A DNA stretch of 54,275 nucleotides, from positions 1 to 54,275 of IMG/VR virus record IMGVR_UViG_3300043466_002653; one strand, given 5' to 3'. The stretch comes from a virus. How positions within the stretch are numbered: the stretch's first letter is position 1; each line of letters begins with the position of its first letter. The position numbers and the translations under genes were made by a program. Below, piece by piece: positions 27,774 to 36,608 of the stretch. The notes beneath the pieces are model-generated. The model had not been told where the DNA came from, searched no databases, and worked only from the letters and a program-made list of their open reading frames with translations.

Positions 27774-28337
27774 TTATTTAGGAAATTTAGCCATCCAAGT
27801 TTTAGTCCTTGGAGTGATGCCCTTCCATGAAGACCAGTCGTCTCCACCGTTACTCATATAGTATGCAATCTCTGCATTCTTGACGGGATTGAAAAGGTCA
27901 GCGTTAGAGTCAAGATCAAATTTTGTTCTACGATCAGGACCAAGGGAATCAATCATATTAATTTGGAACATTCCATAAGACGAGTCACCAGTCTTATGAT
28001 TACCATTAAAAGCCAGTGGTCGCCCATTAGACTCCTTTTTAGCAACTGCCCAAGCGACTACAAGGTCTTTACCCTTGAAGCCTACTAAGGACAGAAGTTC
28101 CTTTAGTTCTAAATCAGTCAGAGAAACTTTATTTTCAAAACTCTCCAACTTTTTAGCCTTAGAAACCAAAAAAACCTCTTTCGAGGCGATTTCTACTGTT
28201 TGAGCCTGTTTCAGGCTAAGGTTATTTTTCGTACTTATTTCTGGAGCAGCATTAGCAGCATTAGAAAATACACTGATAAGTGCCACGATACTGAGTGTGC
28301 TAATGATCTCTTTGTTTCTTTCGATAAATTTAATCAT
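27774..28337 (-). CDS. Secreted lysozyme / lytic transglycosylase-like endolysin
   Basis: A 187-residue protein. It has an N-terminal signal peptide (MIKFIERNKEIISTLSIVAL... ending near ANAA-PEI, ~33 residues), a linker, then an SLT/goose-lysozyme-type domain: AWAVAKKESNGRPLAFNGN with the catalytic Glu, GDSSYGMFQIN, and a C-terminal YYMSNGGDDWSSWKGITPR. It should cleave peptidoglycan glycan strands outside the membrane. It is the only reverse-strand gene in the virion block, with its own promoter, an AAGGAGG Shine-Dalgarno and a terminator, so it is regulated separately. Confidence 0.82.
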   Translation of the reverse strand: MIKFIERNKEIISTLSIVALISVFSNAANAAPEISTKNNLSLKQAQTVEIASKEVFLVSKAKKLESFENKVSLTDLELKELLSLVGFKGKDLVVAWAVAKKESNGRPLAFNGNHKTGDSSYGMFQINMIDSLGPDRRTKFDLDSNADLFNPVKNAEIAYYMSNGGDDWSSWKGITPRTKTWMAKFPK

Positions 28338-28340
28338 AGT

Positions 28341-28349
28341 TTCCTCCTT
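28341..28349 (-). promoter_or_regulatory. Strong Shine-Dalgarno of lysozyme gene
   Basis: AAGGAGGAA, three bases before the ATG at 28337. It decides this start over an upstream in-frame codon. Confidence 0.7.
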
Positions 28350-28360
28350 AGAAAACAATA

Positions 28361-28376
28361 ACACCCTGATAGGTGT
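28361..28376 (-). other. Leader hairpin of lysozyme mRNA
   Basis: ACACC/GGTGT stem in the 5' leader, 12 bases upstream of the Shine-Dalgarno. Confidence 0.35.
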
Positions 28377-28385
28377 CTACTGACA

Positions 28386-28415
28386 AGTATAACATGATTT
28401 TCGGCTAAAAGTCAA
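28386..28415 (-). promoter_or_regulatory. Lysozyme promoter
   Basis: TTGACT, 18-base spacer ending TGT, TATACT. Confidence 0.65.
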
Positions 28416-28424
28416 ATTTGGGTG

Positions 28425-28430
28425 TATAAT
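28425..28430 (+). promoter_or_regulatory. Extended -10 promoter
   Basis: TGTATAAT nine bases before the ATG at 28440, divergent from the lysozyme promoter. Confidence 0.5.
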
Positions 28431-28439
28431 TATTTTATT

Positions 28440-28958
28440 ATGACTACATATGACTTTTCTGCAACGGGAGTTAAATATCCCCTGGAAACATCACCAGTAA
28501 ATGTACACGGAGATTTCAAGAAATTAGCAGAATCTCTTGATGCAATTCTACCAGCATATGGCGTATCATATTTTCAGATTAATGTAAAAAATAATAGCGG
28601 GGCTTCAATAAGTGCTGGAGTGCCAGTATATGCAACAGGCTATTCAGCAAAAACCACAATAGCAAAAGCCCTTCCATCTACATCGTCTCCAATATTAGGA
28701 TTATTAAAAAACACTACAGCAAACGGATTTGATGGAGTAGTAGTTGTTGCTGGAGTTATGGAAGGTTTAAATACTTCAAGTTTTGTTGCAGGACAGGTTT
28801 TGTATGTTGGAGAATCTGGAGGTTTAACAAATGTTAGACCAAGCACAGGATCAGCAGCAGTCGGAATTTGTGCATATGCAAATAATACAAATGGAATTGT
28901 AATAGTAGAAGCAAAAGGAAACGGTACCTGGGGAGCACTCAGAGACGGTTTGTCGTGA
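28440..28958 (+). CDS. Virion decoration/fibre protein
   Basis: A 172-residue protein. Residues ~45-172 alternate Gly-rich turns and strands (VKNNSGASISAGVPVYATGY, GVVVVAGVMEGLNTSSFVAG, VLYVGESGGLTNVRPSTGSA, GIVIVEAKGNGTWGAL). This pattern is common in phage fibre and capsid-decoration proteins with a 'value-added' beta fold (DUF2190-like style). I start at the ATG behind the promoter. Exact role unknown. Confidence 0.65.
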   Translation: MTTYDFSATGVKYPLETSPVNVHGDFKKLAESLDAILPAYGVSYFQINVKNNSGASISAGVPVYATGYSAKTTIAKALPSTSSPILGLLKNTTANGFDGVVVVAGVMEGLNTSSFVAGQVLYVGESGGLTNVRPSTGSAAVGICAYANNTNGIVIVEAKGNGTWGALRDGLS

Positions 28959-28964
28959 TATAAT
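28959..28964 (+). promoter_or_regulatory. -10 box of leaderless promoter
   Basis: TGATATAAT, six bases before the ATG at 28971. Confidence 0.55.
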
Positions 28965-28970
28965 AATATT

Positions 28971-29381
28971 ATGGCAACTCTTAGAGGATCTCAAACATCA
29001 TATGATATAGGCAATAAACCTCCTACAGTTATTTGGACTGTAGTTCGTGGAGATACTTCTGGATTTAAGGTTTATGTAACAGACGATGCCAAGCAGCCTT
29101 TGATTCTAAAAGGTGCGGGATCTGACTGGGATATTGCCATGAAGATTAAAAGACCTACCTCAACCCCTGGAATTATTACAGACAACGCAACAACAATCAT
29201 GGCACTTTACCCAGTTGCAGATGAGGATGACCTGGTTGGAGAATTTACAGTTTGGCTTACAGCAGAAGAATCTAATGTTTTGCAGACAGGAGACATCTTT
29301 GATATTCAAGTTAGCGATCCTACAAGAGTCTGGACAGTTGCTCAGGGTAGCATGAAGATCCTTGAAGATGTAACAGATTAA
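28971..29381 (+). CDS. Small virion protein, BppU-N-like, copy B
   Basis: A 136-residue paralogue of 16075-16455 in plan: VIWTVVRGDTSGFKVYVTDD..., a central DWDIAMKIKRP, and VWTVAQGSMKILEDVT at the end. Likely the N-terminal type domain of a baseplate-upper protein, as a separate small subunit. It overlaps the next gene by one base, as copy A does. Confidence 0.65.
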   Translation: MATLRGSQTSYDIGNKPPTVIWTVVRGDTSGFKVYVTDDAKQPLILKGAGSDWDIAMKIKRPTSTPGIITDNATTIMALYPVADEDDLVGEFTVWLTAEESNVLQTGDIFDIQVSDPTRVWTVAQGSMKILEDVTD

Positions 29382-29605
29382 TGGCAACAGCAGTAATCCT
29401 TGACAATCTAAAAAATAAAACAGAGAGAATCTTTCCAATAGATTATCCAGAAGTTCAAATAGAAGACTTTACAAGAAAAACAGTTATAACAGAGGTTTTA
29501 CCGTTTAGGGTTAAGTTTAGTGCAATACAAATACAGGCTATTGGTTTGGGAAATACCCCAGCAATTCCGCTTCAAGTAATTGGCTATAGCAACTATATTC
29601 TCTAA
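29381..29605 (+). CDS. Small virion-region protein
   Basis: A 74-residue protein (MATAVILDNLKNKTERIFPI...), partly beta-rich. TAATG overlap with the BppU-N-like gene. Same position as the 28-residue peptide after copy A. Function unknown. Confidence 0.65.
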   Translation: MATAVILDNLKNKTERIFPIDYPEVQIEDFTRKTVITEVLPFRVKFSAIQIQAIGLGNTPAIPLQVIGYSNYIL

Positions 29606-29626
29606 TAAGATTATTAAAAGGGGTGT

Positions 29627-29632
29627 TATAAT
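29627..29632 (+). promoter_or_regulatory. -10 box of leaderless promoter
   Basis: TGTTATAAT, six bases before the ATG at 29639. Confidence 0.55.
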
Positions 29633-29638
29633 TACAGC

Positions 29639-30085
29639 ATGGCTAAGATATCAATCGCAAATGTAAAGAATCTGTTTCAAACAGGTGACAGACCTACTCA
29701 AGCAGACTATGTTGATTTAATTGATACTGCAACTGCTCAAGCAACAGATCTGGGTTCAGCAGGTAACAATGAAACTACAATCAATGGTCTTGAGACCGCA
29801 ACTGTTATTGATGACTTTGATGCAACAGTTTGGCGTATGGTGAAGTATATTATTTCAATAGCAAAAACTTCAGCAGGGGACAACAAGTTCTACGCAACTG
29901 AATTAACAATTCTCGTTGACGGTACAGATGTATCTGTTAGCGAATATGGAACAATCGACACGAATGGGAATATTGGCACCATTAATGTCTCTCGCACTGG
30001 AAATACCGTGGCTATTACAGTCACTCCAGATCCTGCGATAAGGCCAGTCACTGTACGTTACGCACGTATAGGACTTAAGGCATAA
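29639..30085 (+). CDS. Fibre-associated protein with shared C-terminal domain
   Basis: A 148-residue protein. Residues ~1-30 (MAKISIANVKNLFQTGDRPTQADYVDLID) form an adaptor seen before fibre domains. Residues ~60-148 (WRMVKYIISIAKTS...NKFYATELTILVDGTDVSVSEYGTI...) match the last ~85 residues of the long fibre at 30102-33401 (AAKYFVQMKKDND...MLVAVDGNNNVYVTEYGNV...). Possibly an alternative or chaperone-like fibre tip. Confidence 0.65.
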   Translation: MAKISIANVKNLFQTGDRPTQADYVDLIDTATAQATDLGSAGNNETTINGLETATVIDDFDATVWRMVKYIISIAKTSAGDNKFYATELTILVDGTDVSVSEYGTIDTNGNIGTINVSRTGNTVAITVTPDPAIRPVTVRYARIGLKA

Positions 30086-30101
30086 CTAAGGAGATATAAA
30101 A

Positions 30102-33100
30102 ATGGCAACAGTAAATAAAGATTTTAAGATTAAGCAAGGACTGATTGTTGAAGGATCAACAGCAACAGTAGCAGGCAATGACATTCTTACGAAGAATGAA
30201 GCATCAGATAACTACATCATTGATCTTATTGGTGGAGAAACACTAATCACATCTGTTGAATCAACACAGATGGAAGTTGTTTCTGGCGAACTAAATATTA
30301 AATCAGGTGTATTTGATGCATCAGGTGCAGCAGCATCAGCCCAGTCTGCAGCAGAATCAACTGCTTCAGGATATGTAACAACACACGCAAACCTTACAGA
30401 AGCCCATGGCGCAACAGGTGCGGTAGTTGGAACAACCAACACACAAACACTAACTAACAAGACTTTAACTTCTCCAGTAATTAATACACCTACTGGAATT
30501 ACAAAGTCAGATGTAGGACTTGCAAATGTTGATAATACTTCAGATGCCAATAAGCCAGTTTCAACCGCTACACAGACAGCATTAGACCTTAAGGCGAATC
30601 TTAATTCACCAACATTTACAGGAACAGTAACACTGCCTGCAAACACAATTTCACAATCAATGATGGCCGATGACTCAGTTGGAACTAATGAAATTGGTGG
30701 TCTTGCAGTAACAACTGCAAAGATTGCTGATGCAGCAGTTACATCAGGTAAACTTGCTACATCTCTTGACTTGGCTGGAACACCTACTGCTCCTACAGCA
30801 ACTGCAGGAACAAACAGCACTCAGATTGCAACAACTGCATACGCAGACGCAGCAGTAGCAGCACTTGTAGGTGGAGCACCCGATCTTCTAAATACTCTTA
30901 ATGAGTTGGCAGCAGCACTTGATGATAATCCAGATGTTATTGGTGATCTTCAAGATATTGCAGCAGGAAAGCAAGATACATTAACTGCAGGCGATAACAT
31001 TGACATTACAGGAGCAACAATTTCTGTAACTGGTCTTGTAGCAGCAGATATCTCTGATTTTGGTTCAGCATCACAAACAGCAAATATCGGATACTACGAT
31101 CCAGCAGGCTCAGCAGAGACAGCACAAGAAAATGCTGAAAACTATGCAGATGGGCTTGCAGTTAACTATGATGCAGCAGGTTCTGCTTCAACAGCACAGA
31201 CTAATGCTGAATCTTTTGCTACAAATGCAATTAATGCTCTTGACACAGACGACATTGAAGAAGGAGCGGCACAATACTTTACAGATGTTCGTGCTAAGTC
31301 TTCAGCAGCAGATCTTTTGACTGGTGCAAATCTTACAAACATTACAATTACAGGAACAGGATCAGGACTTACTATCACTGCAGAAAACGGTGTAGCAGGT
31401 TCTACAACAACTGACCTTTCAGAAGGTACAAACCTTTACTTTACAGACGAAAGAGCACAAGATGCCATTGGAAACAATGTTGGAACTGGTCTTTCCTATA
31501 ATAATACAACAGGTGCAGTATCTGTAACAGAAAATACTTATGATGCATATGGTTCAGCATCAACTGTAGCAGGAAATCTTTCAAATCATACAAGCGCAAC
31601 AGAAGCACACGGTGCAACTGGAGCGGTAGTAGGAACAACAAATACTCAAACACTTACAAATAAGACATTGACAAGCCCAACTCTTACAACTCCAGATCTT
31701 GGCGTTGCTACTGCTACATCTATTAACAGTACAACGATTCCATCATCAAAGACTCTTGTTGTAACAACAGATAAGTTAAACGTACTTGCAGCAACAAGTT
31801 CATCAGAACTTGCTGGTATCATCTCTGATGAAACTGGTACTGGAGCACTTGTTTTTGCTGATACCCCAACACTTGTAACACCAATTATTGGTGCTGCAAC
31901 TGGTACATCCCTTGAACTTTCATCAAACGATCTTGATGTTGGTTCTCAGTCTGCTGGATTAAGAATATCAGACGGCTACGTAAACCCAATGGCCGTATTC
32001 TCTATGGATGCAGATGATGATTACGCACAAGTAGTAATTAAGAACACTGGCAATGGCGTAAATTCTTCTTCTGATATCCAAGCATACTCAGATAATGGTA
32101 ATGATACCACTGGTGGTTGGATTGACATGGGTATTACTTCAAGCAACTTTGCTGATGCAAGTTTTACAATCACTGGCAAAAATGATGGTTATATCTTTAT
32201 GGAAGCCCCTGAAAGTACAACTGGTAATGGAGATCTTGTTCTTGCTACTGGTGCCAACGGTGCACAAAACAGAATTGTTTTTGCTGCTGGAGGACTTTCT
32301 TCAGATAATACACAAATGACAATTACACCAGATGAGTCTGTAAGAATTGTTATTGATACCGCTTCAACATCACCATCAACTGGTGCTCTTGTTGTAGATG
32401 GTGGCGTTGGTATTCAAGGTGACGTTAATATTCAAGGTAACATCACATTTGGTGGTGCAGGAACAAGCCTTACAACTGAAAACTTAGCAGTTACAGATCC
32501 ACTCATCTTTGTTGGTGATGGAAATGCATCAGATGCTGTCGATATGGGTCTTATTGCAGAATACAAAGAGTCCTCTACTACAAAATACGCAGGTATTGTT
32601 CGTGATGCCAGTGATGGAGTATTTAAACTTTTTGAAGATGCAACAACAAAACCTACTTCAACTGTAAACTTTTCTGAGGCTGGTTTAGGATATGGAGATC
32701 TACGGGTAGATGAAATTACCGCAGCATCTGCAGTTATAACTAATATAACAATTGGAACAGTTGATCAAACTGAGATTGCTCACCTAAATGGCGTAACTTC
32801 AGCAATTCAAACTCAATTAGATGATAAGTCAACTGCCTCAAAAACAGAAACACTTACAAATAAAACAATTGATGGTGCAAATAACACTATTACAAATGTT
32901 GCTATAAGCACAGGAGTATCAGGTCTTGGAACTGGCGTAGCAACATTCCTTGCAACACCATCTTCTGCAAATCTTGCATCAGCAGTAACTGATGAGACAG
33001 GAACAGGCGCATTAGTATTTGCTAATACACCAACTCTTGTAACTCCAGAACTTGGAGCCGCAACTGGAACAAGCATTGCTTTCCCAGATGCTTTAGTTGG

Positions 33101-33401
33101 ATCTGCAACTGGAACAGCAGGAACATCAGCAACAACAATTGATACATGGTCAGCAACTACATACTCTGCTGCTAAATATTTTGTCCAAATGAAAAAGGAC
33201 AATGATATTGAAGTAATTGAAATGCTTGTTGCAGTAGATGGAAACAACAACGTTTATGTTACAGAATATGGTAATGTTGTAAGCAACGTAGAACTTGGAA
33301 CAACAAATGCCGTTTATAGCGGTGGAAATGTTCTTCTTCAAGTAACTGCTGCTGCAGCAGGAACAAGCGTTAAGGTTTCAAAAACATATATTGAAGCATA
33401 A
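30102..33401 (+). CDS. Long tail fibre protein
   Basis: A 1099-residue, Thr/Ala/Asn-rich fibre. Two EAHGATGAVVGTTNTQTLTN segments lie near residues ~100 and ~505, with several NLYFTDERAQDAIG-type and GTGALVFADTPTLVTP repeats. A region near 770-870 (GALVVDGGVGIQGDVNIQGN..., VDMGLIAEYKES) is typical of T4-like and cyanophage fibres. The ~85-residue C-terminal domain is shared with the previous gene. AAGGAGAT precedes the start. Almost certainly a host-recognition fibre. Confidence 0.85.
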   Translation: MATVNKDFKIKQGLIVEGSTATVAGNDILTKNEASDNYIIDLIGGETLITSVESTQMEVVSGELNIKSGVFDASGAAASAQSAAESTASGYVTTHANLTEAHGATGAVVGTTNTQTLTNKTLTSPVINTPTGITKSDVGLANVDNTSDANKPVSTATQTALDLKANLNSPTFTGTVTLPANTISQSMMADDSVGTNEIGGLAVTTAKIADAAVTSGKLATSLDLAGTPTAPTATAGTNSTQIATTAYADAAVAALVGGAPDLLNTLNELAAALDDNPDVIGDLQDIAAGKQDTLTAGDNIDITGATISVTGLVAADISDFGSASQTANIGYYDPAGSAETAQENAENYADGLAVNYDAAGSASTAQTNAESFATNAINALDTDDIEEGAAQYFTDVRAKSSAADLLTGANLTNITITGTGSGLTITAENGVAGSTTTDLSEGTNLYFTDERAQDAIGNNVGTGLSYNNTTGAVSVTENTYDAYGSASTVAGNLSNHTSATEAHGATGAVVGTTNTQTLTNKTLTSPTLTTPDLGVATATSINSTTIPSSKTLVVTTDKLNVLAATSSSELAGIISDETGTGALVFADTPTLVTPIIGAATGTSLELSSNDLDVGSQSAGLRISDGYVNPMAVFSMDADDDYAQVVIKNTGNGVNSSSDIQAYSDNGNDTTGGWIDMGITSSNFADASFTITGKNDGYIFMEAPESTTGNGDLVLATGANGAQNRIVFAAGGLSSDNTQMTITPDESVRIVIDTASTSPSTGALVVDGGVGIQGDVNIQGNITFGGAGTSLTTENLAVTDPLIFVGDGNASDAVDMGLIAEYKESSTTKYAGIVRDASDGVFKLFEDATTKPTSTVNFSEAGLGYGDLRVDEITAASAVITNITIGTVDQTEIAHLNGVTSAIQTQLDDKSTASKTETLTNKTIDGANNTITNVAISTGVSGLGTGVATFLATPSSANLASAVTDETGTGALVFANTPTLVTPELGAATGTSIAFPDALVGSATGTAGTSATTIDTWSATTYSAAKYFVQMKKDNDIEVIEMLVAVDGNNNVYVTEYGNVVSNVELGTTNAVYSGGNVLLQVTAAAAGTSVKVSKTYIEA

Positions 33402-33426
33402 AAAAATAAAAAGTAGGGGGTAAGAA

Positions 33427-33882
33427 ATGGCAACAGAGAACAGAGACTTTAAAGTCAAGAATGGACTAGTCGTAGCAAGTGGCGGTACATTCGGCGGGAC
33501 AGTGGTAGTAGGAACTCCTACAGAAAACTCTCACGCAGCAACTAAGGCATATGTAGATTCAGTAACTGGGTCTATGGCTGTAGGATCAACTGCCCCTGCT
33601 TCACCAACTAATGGAACACAGTGGTTGGATACTTCAACAAACAGAGTAAACTTTTATTATGATGGTTCTTGGTATACCCAAGCAACTATTGATGATGCAA
33701 GTAATCTTCCACAGCATATTCACGATACAGCAATTGATGGAACTGGTTTCATAGTATCTCAGTTCTACGATGGTGCAACATTCAATAGCCCACAGGGTGC
33801 AGGTTTAGATGCTGGAGGTCCAAGTACATCAACTTGGACAGTAGTATTTGATGGCGGAAGTGCAGTAGATAACTTCAATTAA
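33427..33882 (+). CDS. Short tail-fibre-related protein
   Basis: A 151-residue protein. Its start (MATENRDFKVKNGLVVASGG) parallels that of the long fibre (MATVNKDFKIKQGLIVEGST), followed by a HAATKAYVDSV pattern, PTNGTQWLDTSTNRVNFYYDGSWY (a module frequent in phage fibre tips) and a Gly/Ser-rich end. Probably a shorter fibre sharing the same attachment domain. Confidence 0.75.
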   Translation: MATENRDFKVKNGLVVASGGTFGGTVVVGTPTENSHAATKAYVDSVTGSMAVGSTAPASPTNGTQWLDTSTNRVNFYYDGSWYTQATIDDASNLPQHIHDTAIDGTGFIVSQFYDGATFNSPQGAGLDAGGPSTSTWTVVFDGGSAVDNFN

Positions 33883-33890
33883 AAAGGGGT

Positions 33891-33896
33891 TATAAT
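33891..33896 (+). promoter_or_regulatory. Rightward -10 box
   Basis: GGGGTTATAAT, 40 bases before the ATG at 33937; unlike most, this mRNA has a structured leader. Confidence 0.45.
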
Positions 33897-33906
33897 AAGA
33901 TAGTAA

Positions 33907-33921
33907 ATGGGCAGCACCCAT
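33907..33921 (+). other. 5' leader hairpin
   Basis: ATGGG/CCCAT stem near the expected 5' end, followed by AAGGAG and the ATG at 33937; could protect a highly expressed message. Confidence 0.4.
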
Positions 33922-33936
33922 AAGGAGAAATAAAAT

Positions 33937-35214
33937 ATGGCAACAAGAATGCAACAGCGTAGAGGTACTGCAGCACAATGGACTGCAGCAAACCCAACTT
34001 TAGCAGCAGGCGAAATCGGTTTTGAGACAGATACAAACAAGTTTAAAATGGGTAACGGTTCTTCAAACTGGGTTGCGCTAACATATTTTGCTAATAACTC
34101 AGCATTAACAGACCTCCTTACAGGATCCCCAGAGGCACTAAATACCTTGGATGAAATTGCAGCAGCAATTAATGATGATCCAGCATTTTTCACAACAATA
34201 GCAACAAACTTATCAACTCATGCATCTGATACAACATCTATTCATGGAATTACAGATACAGCGCTACTTGCAACACAGTCATATGTTGCAGATCAAATTG
34301 CTTCAGTAACAGGAGACTATTCAACTCTTGCTGGTGTAGGAATTGACTGGAATGCTGATACAGATGCGTTTGATATTGCTAATACTGTAGCAACTACAGC
34401 AAATATAACTGATCATAACGCCGATACAACAGCAGTTCACGGTATTGCAGATACTTCACTTCTTGCAACTACAGCAAATGTATCAACTGCTCAAACTGCA
34501 GCAGAGACTACAGCATCTGGATATGTAACAACACATAATTCAGCAACAACAAATGTTCACGGAATTGCAGATACTGCAGTATTAGTTACAACAACTGGAA
34601 CACAAACTTTAACAAATAAAACAATTACATCTCCTGTAGGAATTACAAAGACAGATGTAGGCCTTGGAAGTGTTGATAATACAGCAGATGCAGATAAGCC
34701 AGTTTCAACTGCACAGGCTACAGCAATTTCAACTGCTAAAACAGAGGCTATTGCAGATGCAACCGCTCAGGTAACTGCAGTTCTTGATAGTGCTCCAGCA
34801 GCACTAAATACTCTTAATGAACTTGCTGCAGCACTTGGCGACGACGCTGATTTTGCAGGAACAATAACAACAAGTCTTGGATTAAAGGTAGACTCACTAA
34901 CACCAATTAGTGCAAAGACAGCATCATATACACTTTCATCATTAACTGAAAGAGATGATTTAATTGAAATGTATTCAGCATCAGCAGGAATAACTCTTTC
35001 AATCCCAACAGATGCTACATTAGATTATCCAATTGGAACATCTATTGATATTCTTCAAACTGGAGCAGGACAGGTAACAATCGCAGCGGTTACACCTGGA
35101 ACTACAACAGTTAACTCAACACCTGGCTTAAAACTTCGTGCACAATGGTCATCTGCAACTCTCTTTAAGAGAGCAGCAAATACATGGGTTGTCTACGGCG
35201 ACTTGACAGCGTAA
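33937..35214 (+). CDS. Tail fibre with Mtd-N-like start
   Basis: A 425-residue protein. Residues 1-~45 (MATRMQQRRGTAAQWTAANP...GEIGFETDTNKFKMGNG) match the N-terminal domain of major-tropism-determinant/hyaluronidase-type fibres. The middle repeats HGIADTALLATQSYVADQIA and [16 protein letters not shown] (shared with 20654-21439) and TQTLTNKTITSP (shared with the long fibre). The C-terminal ~90 residues are a compact beta domain. AAGGAGAAA and a leader hairpin suggest strong expression. Confidence 0.82.
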   Translation: MATRMQQRRGTAAQWTAANPTLAAGEIGFETDTNKFKMGNGSSNWVALTYFANNSALTDLLTGSPEALNTLDEIAAAINDDPAFFTTIATNLSTHASDTTSIHGITDTALLATQSYVADQIASVTGDYSTLAGVGIDWNADTDAFDIANTVATTANITDHNADTTAVHGIADTSLLATTANVSTAQTAAETTASGYVTTHNSATTNVHGIADTAVLVTTTGTQTLTNKTITSPVGITKTDVGLGSVDNTADADKPVSTAQATAISTAKTEAIADATAQVTAVLDSAPAALNTLNELAAALGDDADFAGTITTSLGLKVDSLTPISAKTASYTLSSLTERDDLIEMYSASAGITLSIPTDATLDYPIGTSIDILQTGAGQVTIAAVTPGTTTVNSTPGLKLRAQWSSATLFKRAANTWVVYGDLTA

Positions 35215-35246
35215 TACAAAATTCAATAAGAAACTAGGAGAATAAC

Positions 35247-36545
35247 ATGGCAGCAGGAAAAAAAGCAGGTAGAAAGTCTCAAGCGTCTAACGACTTCTTA
35301 GAGCCTTTAGCACCAACAGGTGCTACAGCAACAAACGTAGGAACAGCAAGAGCCTTTAATAATGGTTCAGCAACCGTTTCTTTCTCTCTACCAGCACTTT
35401 CTCCAGCAGCCACATCCTTTACAGCCACATCTTCTCCTGGAGGATACACTGCAACTGGCGCTAGTTCACCACTTACAGTAACTGGTCTTCAATCTAATAC
35501 TGCATATACATTTACAGTAACAGCAACAAATGCTGCAGGAACATCCGCTGCTTCAGCAGCATCTGCTTCAATTACTGCAACAACAGTTCCAGCAACACCT
35601 TCAGCACCAACTGTAACTACACAGGTTAATCAGGATAACGTTTCTTGGTCTGCCCCAGCAACTGGTGGATCTGCAATTACTGGATATACTTGGGCATCTT
35701 CTGATGGCAAGGGTGCAACAGTAGGATCAGCAGTAATAACTGCTGCAGTTACACAAGAAGGCGGAACTGCTCAGACCTATACTGTTTATGCAACAAATGC
35801 TAATGGTAACTCTGCAGTATCTCCAGCATCTAACTCTGTTACCACTACCCCACCATTCTTCCCACCGTTCTTTCCACCGTTCTTTCCGTTCTTTCCACCA
35901 TTCTTCCCACCATTCTTTCCGTTCTTCCCATTCTTTCCACCATTTTTCCCACCATTCTTTCCACCTTTCTTTCCACCATTCTTCCCATTCTTCCCATTCT
36001 TCCCACCTTTCTTCCCACCATACTTCCCATTCTTTCCTAACTTTTATGGAAACCTTGGTTGTATTGAAGCAGAGACTGAGTTACTTACTCCAACTGGTTT
36101 AGTTAAGGCTAAAGATCTTCAAATTGGAGATACAGTCTACTCAATAGACCTAAATGAGATGGGTCCAGACGAAGAAGACACATACATGCTATGGAGTTCA
36201 AACTCCTTAACAGCAAAAACTGCAGGATACGTAGAGGCTACAATTACAAACATTAGTCTTTCTGTTAAAGACAAGGTAGTATTCTTTAATAATAATAGAT
36301 CAGCCTCGTACTCTCTTACACAGCCAATCTTTATTAAAGACGCAGAAGGTACGTTTGGAATGAAAATTTCTTACGACATATGTGTTGGAGATACGCTAAT
36401 CAAAATACTTGCTGATGGATCAATAACAGAAGAGTTGGTAATCCGTATAGGATACACAGAACTTCCAGAAATATCAACTTACGCTATCTCTGTTGAACCG
36501 TATGACTGGTTTATCGCTGGTGGATTCTTAGTTCACAATAAGTAA
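35247..36545 (+). CDS. Fn3 / Pro-Phe repeat protein with C-terminal Hint domain
   Basis: A 432-residue protein. A basic N-terminus (GKKAGRKSQ) precedes two Fn3-like modules (~20-115, ~118-200). A ~60-residue Pro-Phe tract built from PPFF units follows (~204-265). Then a Hint (hedgehog/intein) domain runs from C272 (GCIEAETELLTPTGLVKAKD) to the end (DWFIAGGFLVHNK, N431). The C-terminal HN is kept, but only one residue follows it, and the block-B TxxH histidine appears to be Gln (SLTQPIFI). It may self-cleave or have become a structural tip. AGGAG precedes the start. Confidence 0.8.
   Translation: MAAGKKAGRKSQASNDFLEPLAPTGATATNVGTARAFNNGSATVSFSLPALSPAATSFTATSSPGGYTATGASSPLTVTGLQSNTAYTFTVTATNAAGTSAASAASASITATTVPATPSAPTVTTQVNQDNVSWSAPATGGSAITGYTWASSDGKGATVGSAVITAAVTQEGGTAQTYTVYATNANGNSAVSPASNSVTTTPPFFPPFFPPFFPFFPPFFPPFFPFFPFFPPFFPPFFPPFFPPFFPFFPFFPPFFPPYFPFFPNFYGNLGCIEAETELLTPTGLVKAKDLQIGDTVYSIDLNEMGPDEEDTYMLWSSNSLTAKTAGYVEATITNISLSVKDKVVFFNNNRSASYSLTQPIFIKDAEGTFGMKISYDICVGDTLIKILADGSITEELVIRIGYTELPEISTYAISVEPYDWFIAGGFLVHNK
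35851..36041 (+). repeat. Pro-Phe coding repeat
   Basis: Degenerate CCACCNTTCTTY units encoding PPFF repeats; no exact long period. Confidence 0.75.
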
Positions 36546-36553
36546 TAAAAGAT

Positions 36554-36597
36554 AATACCCCCTTAAAGAAAAATCTAAAAGGGGGTATTTCTTTTTC
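36554..36597 (+). terminator. Intrinsic terminator
   Basis: Eleven-base-pair stem AATACCCCCTT/AAGGGGGTATT, 14-base loop, then TCTTTTTC. It closes the fibre block and separates it from the oxygenase block. Confidence 0.88.
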
Positions 36598-36608
36598 ATA
36601 AAATATGG

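Noticed and set aside
30212-33250. Long leftward frames under the tail fibre gene (202 and 145 codons)
   Set aside because: Antisense shadows of the repetitive Thr/Ala-rich fibre sequence.
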